Source of the DNA: UBA6814 sp040753075
GTDB taxonomy: Bacteria; Desulfobacterota; Desulfovibrionia; Desulfovibrionales; Desulfovibrionaceae
Assembly: GCA_040753075.1 (NCBI GenBank)
Contig: JBFMHA010000079.1
Span: 1 to 17,084 of the forward strand
Length of the DNA: 17,084 nt
Direction of reading: 5' to 3'
The stretch's first letter is position 1. The number at the start of each line of letters is the position of its first letter. Of the stretch, positions 14,870 to 17,084 are shown piece after piece. Position numbers and translations under genes: made by a program. Below the pieces are notes generated by a model. That model worked only from the letters and a program-made list of their open reading frames with translations, had not been told where the DNA came from and did no database searches.

Positions 14870-14992
14870 CCGGAGCGCCCCTTCCCCGATGCCGCCGCCC
14901 GGACGCCCCCCCGGGAGGGTACGGGGCCTCCCGCGCCGCATCCGGCCCGGCGTGGACCGCGCAGGGCCGCAGCCCGGCGGCGGGCACATGCG

Positions 14993-15034
14993 AGGCCGGA
15001 CGGGACGCGACGGAATTCGCCAGGCCGGACGGGA
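14993..15034 (+). repeat. 13-bp direct repeat between the two tRNA genes
   Basis: AGGCCGGACGGGA occurs at 14993-15005 and again at 15022-15034, 29 bases apart start to start. Otherwise the 307-base spacer between the tRNA genes holds the tRNA-Lys terminator and the tRNA-Glu promoter, and no gene. Confidence 0.6.
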
Positions 15035-15058
15035 GGTTGGCAGTCGCACTTTTTCTGC

Positions 15059-15086
15059 TTGACAGCCGGCCCGGCATCTGTAAAAG
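15059..15086 (+). promoter_or_regulatory. Promoter for tRNA-Glu
   Basis: A perfect TTGACA (15059-15064) and TAAAAG (15081-15086, 4 of 6) are separated by 16 bases. The mature tRNA starts 36 bases further on, leaving a 5' leader of roughly 30 bases for RNase P removal. The T-rich CACTTTTTCTGC just upstream resembles an UP-type element. Confidence 0.6.
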
Positions 15087-15122
15087 GACCCCGACGCGAC
15101 AGCTGCGGCTGCCGCCACGTCC

Positions 15123-15198
15123 GTCCCCATCGTCTAGTGGCCTAGGACGACGGCCTCTCACGCCGTAAACAGGGGTTCAAACCCCCTTGGGGACGCCA
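15123..15198 (+). tRNA. tRNA-Glu, anticodon CTC
   Basis: A 76-base cloverleaf with encoded CCA (15196-15198). The acceptor stem GTCCCCA pairs with TGGGGAC. The anticodon stem ACGGC/GCCGT encloses the loop CTCTCAC with anticodon CTC at 15157-15159. The T-arm is AGGGG-TTCAAAC-CCCCT. It reads GAG. The 3' halves of such tRNA genes are common integration sites; no second copy of the 3' end is seen in the remaining window. Confidence 0.96.
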
Positions 15199-15206
15199 GC
15201 AATAAC

Positions 15207-15246
15207 AGAGGGTTGCAGTGAACGCTGCAACCCTCTTTGTTTTGGG
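15207..15246 (+). terminator. Rho-independent terminator of tRNA-Glu
   Basis: A perfect 12-bp stem, AGAGGGTTGCAG (15207-15218) with CTGCAACCCTCT (15225-15236), has a 6-base loop and is followed by TTGTTTTGGG. It begins eight bases after the tRNA. Confidence 0.9.
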
Positions 15247-15759
15247 ACGGAAAAAAGACGGAAACGGCGTCTCACTCCGACCCGGCGCTCTCCCCTGCGA
15301 AAGGGAGCACCTTTCCCGGCGGCCTTGGCAAGGCACCCTCGAGTTCGGCCCTCACCCCGCGCAGGGAGCGTTGAATCCTCCGCGCACCGTGAAGACGTAC
15401 TCCGAATCCTTGTGCGGCCGGCTCTCCCACCACGAACATGTTGCGGCAGAGGCAGTCCAAATCCTTGGGCGCGTGGAGCCGCAACTCATGCTAATCCTGC
15501 TTGGGCCCTCCACTCGGCATCCCCCCTGGAATCATAAAGCCATATGCCTCCAATGGCCTGTTATAGATAGCGAAAACCACCCTGGCGACCGGGCGTTCTC
15601 AGCGGGGCGGAGATTTCTTGAGCTTTGTTGACATACTCATATTCGTCAGAAAAATATTAATACCAAATATAATGCGTGGTTAAATATATGCTTATGCCAT
15701 ATCGTTTTCATTGGGAATAAAGTTGCCCGTATTCTCAGTGTGTTTCGAGAATTGCCTAT
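15247..15759. other. Gene-poor, compositionally shifted stretch after tRNA-Glu
   Basis: No intact gene is recognised in this stretch. From about 15250 to 15620 the DNA is moderately GC-rich. A reverse-strand frame from 15640 down to 15272 could encode about 120 residues but is broken by two in-frame stops (after KSPPR and after GPKQD); I recognise nothing in it. From about 15625 the sequence turns strikingly AT-rich with runs such as AAAAATATTAATACC, unlike anything else in the window. A consensus TTGACA at 15628-15633 has no good -10. The stretch may be decayed mobile DNA or the regulatory region of the next gene. Confidence 0.5.
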
Positions 15760-15788
15760 TTGTATTCATTGGCTTAAAAATGTATCAT
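15760..15788 (+). promoter_or_regulatory. Candidate promoter for the FecR-domain protein
   Basis: TTGTAT (15760-15765) and TATCAT (15783-15788, 5 of 6 to TATAAT) are exactly 17 bases apart within the AT-rich patch. The leader would be about 114 bases to the ATG at 15909. An overlapping alternative is TTGCCT (15752) with TAAAAA (15775), also 17 bases apart. Confidence 0.4.
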
Positions 15789-15908
15789 TATGAGCAAAGC
15801 TGTGTTCTTTGCCTTCTCGCCTAGAATTCGCCCTCCCACACAACCCTCCCTTGCCGTGTTCTTGGCTATCATGCCTGGATATCAACAAGTTCTTCCGTGG
15901 AGCCCAGG

Positions 15909-17084
15909 ATGGAACAGATCGGCGTAGTCGCGCAGTTGCGTGGTGAGGTCGTCGCCCTGCGTCCTGAAGACACAGACATAGGTCGGGGTGAACGGGTTCT
16001 CGCGCCAGGCTCCCCTGTATATCTCCAGGATGAGATCGTCACAAAAGGCGGCGGCGCTGTCGAAATCAAGTTCACGGATGACAGCGTGCTGTCACAGGGA
16101 GAGAACTCTAGAATAAATCTTGACAGCTATGTGTATGAGCCTGCCGATCCAACCCATGGCAACCTGCTCTACAAGATGGGGATGGGGACGTTCCGGGTTG
16201 TCACCGGAGCCATAACCCAGGGCAACCCCGACGGGGTGAAGTTCCAGTCCCCCCTGGCGACCATCGGGATCCGGGGCACGGGTGTTGATTTTCTGATTTC
16301 ACCTGAAGGCGAGAAAATCGGCGTTTTCGACTACCATCAGATGGATGTGGTCATCAGCACCGCCCTGGGCGCCCGGTTCATCACCGGCGAGAACAAAATC
16401 GTCGACGTGTCCCACGACGGCGCGCTTGGGGCGCCGCGGCGATACACTCCTGCAGAGCATTCGTTCTTCAAGACCGCCGCCCCCATCACGACTGTTCCTG
16501 GCTTGACCGAGACGGCGCCCTCGGAAGGGGAGGAGGTTGCGGAAGGCGAGACGGAGTCTCATGGCGAAACCGGGGAAGAAGCCGGCGAGGATGAAGCCGG
16601 GGAGGTCGGGGGGGAGCTGGAGTCGGAAGAAGAGTCTTTGGGCGGCGCGATTGCCGAGGAGGAGAAGGGACAGGAGGGCGAACTGGAGGAGGAGCACGAG
16701 GATGAGCTCGCTGCACAAGGGGAGCAGGAAGGACAAGAGGAGCTCGATGAACTGCTTGAGCAGGCTGAGTTAGAGCAGGAAGGGACGGAGCGAGAGGCTG
16801 CGGAAGAGGTTGCGAGAGAAGGCGCGGAGCAGAAGGCTGAACAAGAAGCCGAGGCGGCCGAGGCGGCAGCGAAGGAGGCTGCAGAGACGGCGGCCCGCGA
16901 GCAGGCGGAGCGCGAGGCGGTTGAAGCTGCGGGAAGGGAGGCGGCTGAACAGGCTGCCGCCCAGCAGGCCGCGGAGCAGGCAGCCGCCCAGCAGGCGGCG
17001 GCCATGCAGGCCGCGGCCGAGGCCACCGCGCGGTATGCCGTCGAAGCCGCTGCCCAGCAGGCTGCCGAAGCCGCCGCCCTGGCC
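15909..17084 (+). CDS. FecR-domain protein, N-terminal part of a probable large secreted adhesin; 3' end outside window
   Basis: The frame runs without a stop to the window end (392 codons). Residues 1-195 are a FecR-like domain: it begins MEQIGVVAQLRGEVVAL, has SPVYLQDEIVT, VLSQGENSRI and the hallmark TIGIRGTGVDF (118-128), and ends near RRYTPAEHSFFKTAAPI. There is no signal peptide and no sigma-regulator architecture. From memory, this N-terminus heads very long repeat proteins of Desulfovibrio-type bacteria that are probably exported by type I secretion. Residues about 200-300 are strongly acidic, and 300-392 are Ala/Glu/Gln-rich with a repeated AAQQAAEQ-type pattern, predicted as a long helix or coiled coil. 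The start is fixed by GGAG six bases before the ATG. Codons such as AGA, ATA, TTA and AAA are commoner than in other window genes, suggesting transfer. The adhesin function is inferred because the repeats and C-terminal secretion signal are not in view. Confidence 0.75.
   Translation, partial: MEQIGVVAQLRGEVVALRPEDTDIGRGERVLAPGSPVYLQDEIVTKGGGAVEIKFTDDSVLSQGENSRINLDSYVYEPADPTHGNLLYKMGMGTFRVVTGAITQGNPDGVKFQSPLATIGIRGTGVDFLISPEGEKIGVFDYHQMDVVISTALGARFITGENKIVDVSHDGALGAPRRYTPAEHSFFKTAAPITTVPGLTETAPSEGEEVAEGETESHGETGEEAGEDEAGEVGGELESEEESLGGAIAEEEKGQEGELEEEHEDELAAQGEQEGQEELDELLEQAELEQEGTEREAAEEVAREGAEQKAEQEAEAAEAAAKEAAETAAREQAEREAVEAAGREAAEQAAAQQAAEQAAAQQAAAMQAAAEATARYAVEAAAQQAAEAAALA

Noticed and set aside
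15123..15198. attL/attR duplication of the tRNA-Glu 3' end inside the window
   Set aside because: No second copy of the T-arm/acceptor sequence was found downstream to 17084; only a short GGGACG occurs at about 15245.
15142..15336. Reverse-strand frames overlapping tRNA-Glu and its terminator
   Set aside because: A tRNA and an intrinsic terminator account for this sequence; the translations show no domain.
16299..17026. Reverse-strand Ser/Pro/Ala-rich frames opposite the adhesin-like gene
   Set aside because: They are antisense translations of the Glu/Ala/Gln-rich tract, with no independent signals.

Overview
The window is about 17 kb of very GC-rich DNA with compact coding and strong G/C preference at third codon positions. 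It has a diderm outer-membrane assembly pair (TamA/TamB), a sigma-54-type promoter, and a large FecR-like adhesin N-terminus. Together with the gene set and order, this suggests a Desulfovibrionales-type deltaproteobacterium (Desulfovibrio or a relative). The assignment is inferred from family knowledge, not from a search.

Layout. The left edge cuts a GNAT acetyltransferase. A leftward TetR regulator follows; its upstream region carries a 24-bp inverted repeat (candidate operator) and, facing right, a promoter, a long structured leader and a 26-residue single-span membrane protein. Next is tamA-tamB (1569-7779), encoding an Omp85-family outer-membrane protein and its inner-membrane-anchored, periplasm-spanning partner. 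A two-gene partner-switching module follows (STAS antagonist plus RsbW-type ATPase), then hisC-cmk overlapping by 8 bases. cmk ends in hairpins and a cluster of three palindromes that resembles an interspersed extragenic repeat, shared with a converging universal stress protein gene.

An unknown 162-residue protein is read from a near-consensus sigma-54 promoter. It converges, with only 4 bases between stop codons, on the leftward pair pncC-thpR (CinA C-domain amidohydrolase and RNA 2',3'-cyclic phosphodiesterase, 4-base GTGA overlap). serS is divergent from pncC and has a perfect hairpin in its leader. Two tRNA genes follow, Lys(UUU) and Glu(CUC), each with its own promoter and a textbook terminator.

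Beyond tRNA-Glu the character of the DNA changes. There are about 670 bases without a recognisable intact gene, including a strikingly AT-rich patch (about 15625-15830), then the 5' part of a FecR-domain protein with an acidic and then Ala/Glu/Gln-rich helical tail, cut by the window end. This looks like the start of a laterally acquired island beside a tRNA gene, carrying a giant surface protein.

Most of the window is housekeeping. The places most likely to repay attention are the TetR/operator/structured leader/mini membrane protein unit (991-1288), the sigma-54-driven unknown protein (11613-12148), the palindrome cluster (10805-10884), and the tRNA-flanking region with the adhesin-like gene (15199-17084).
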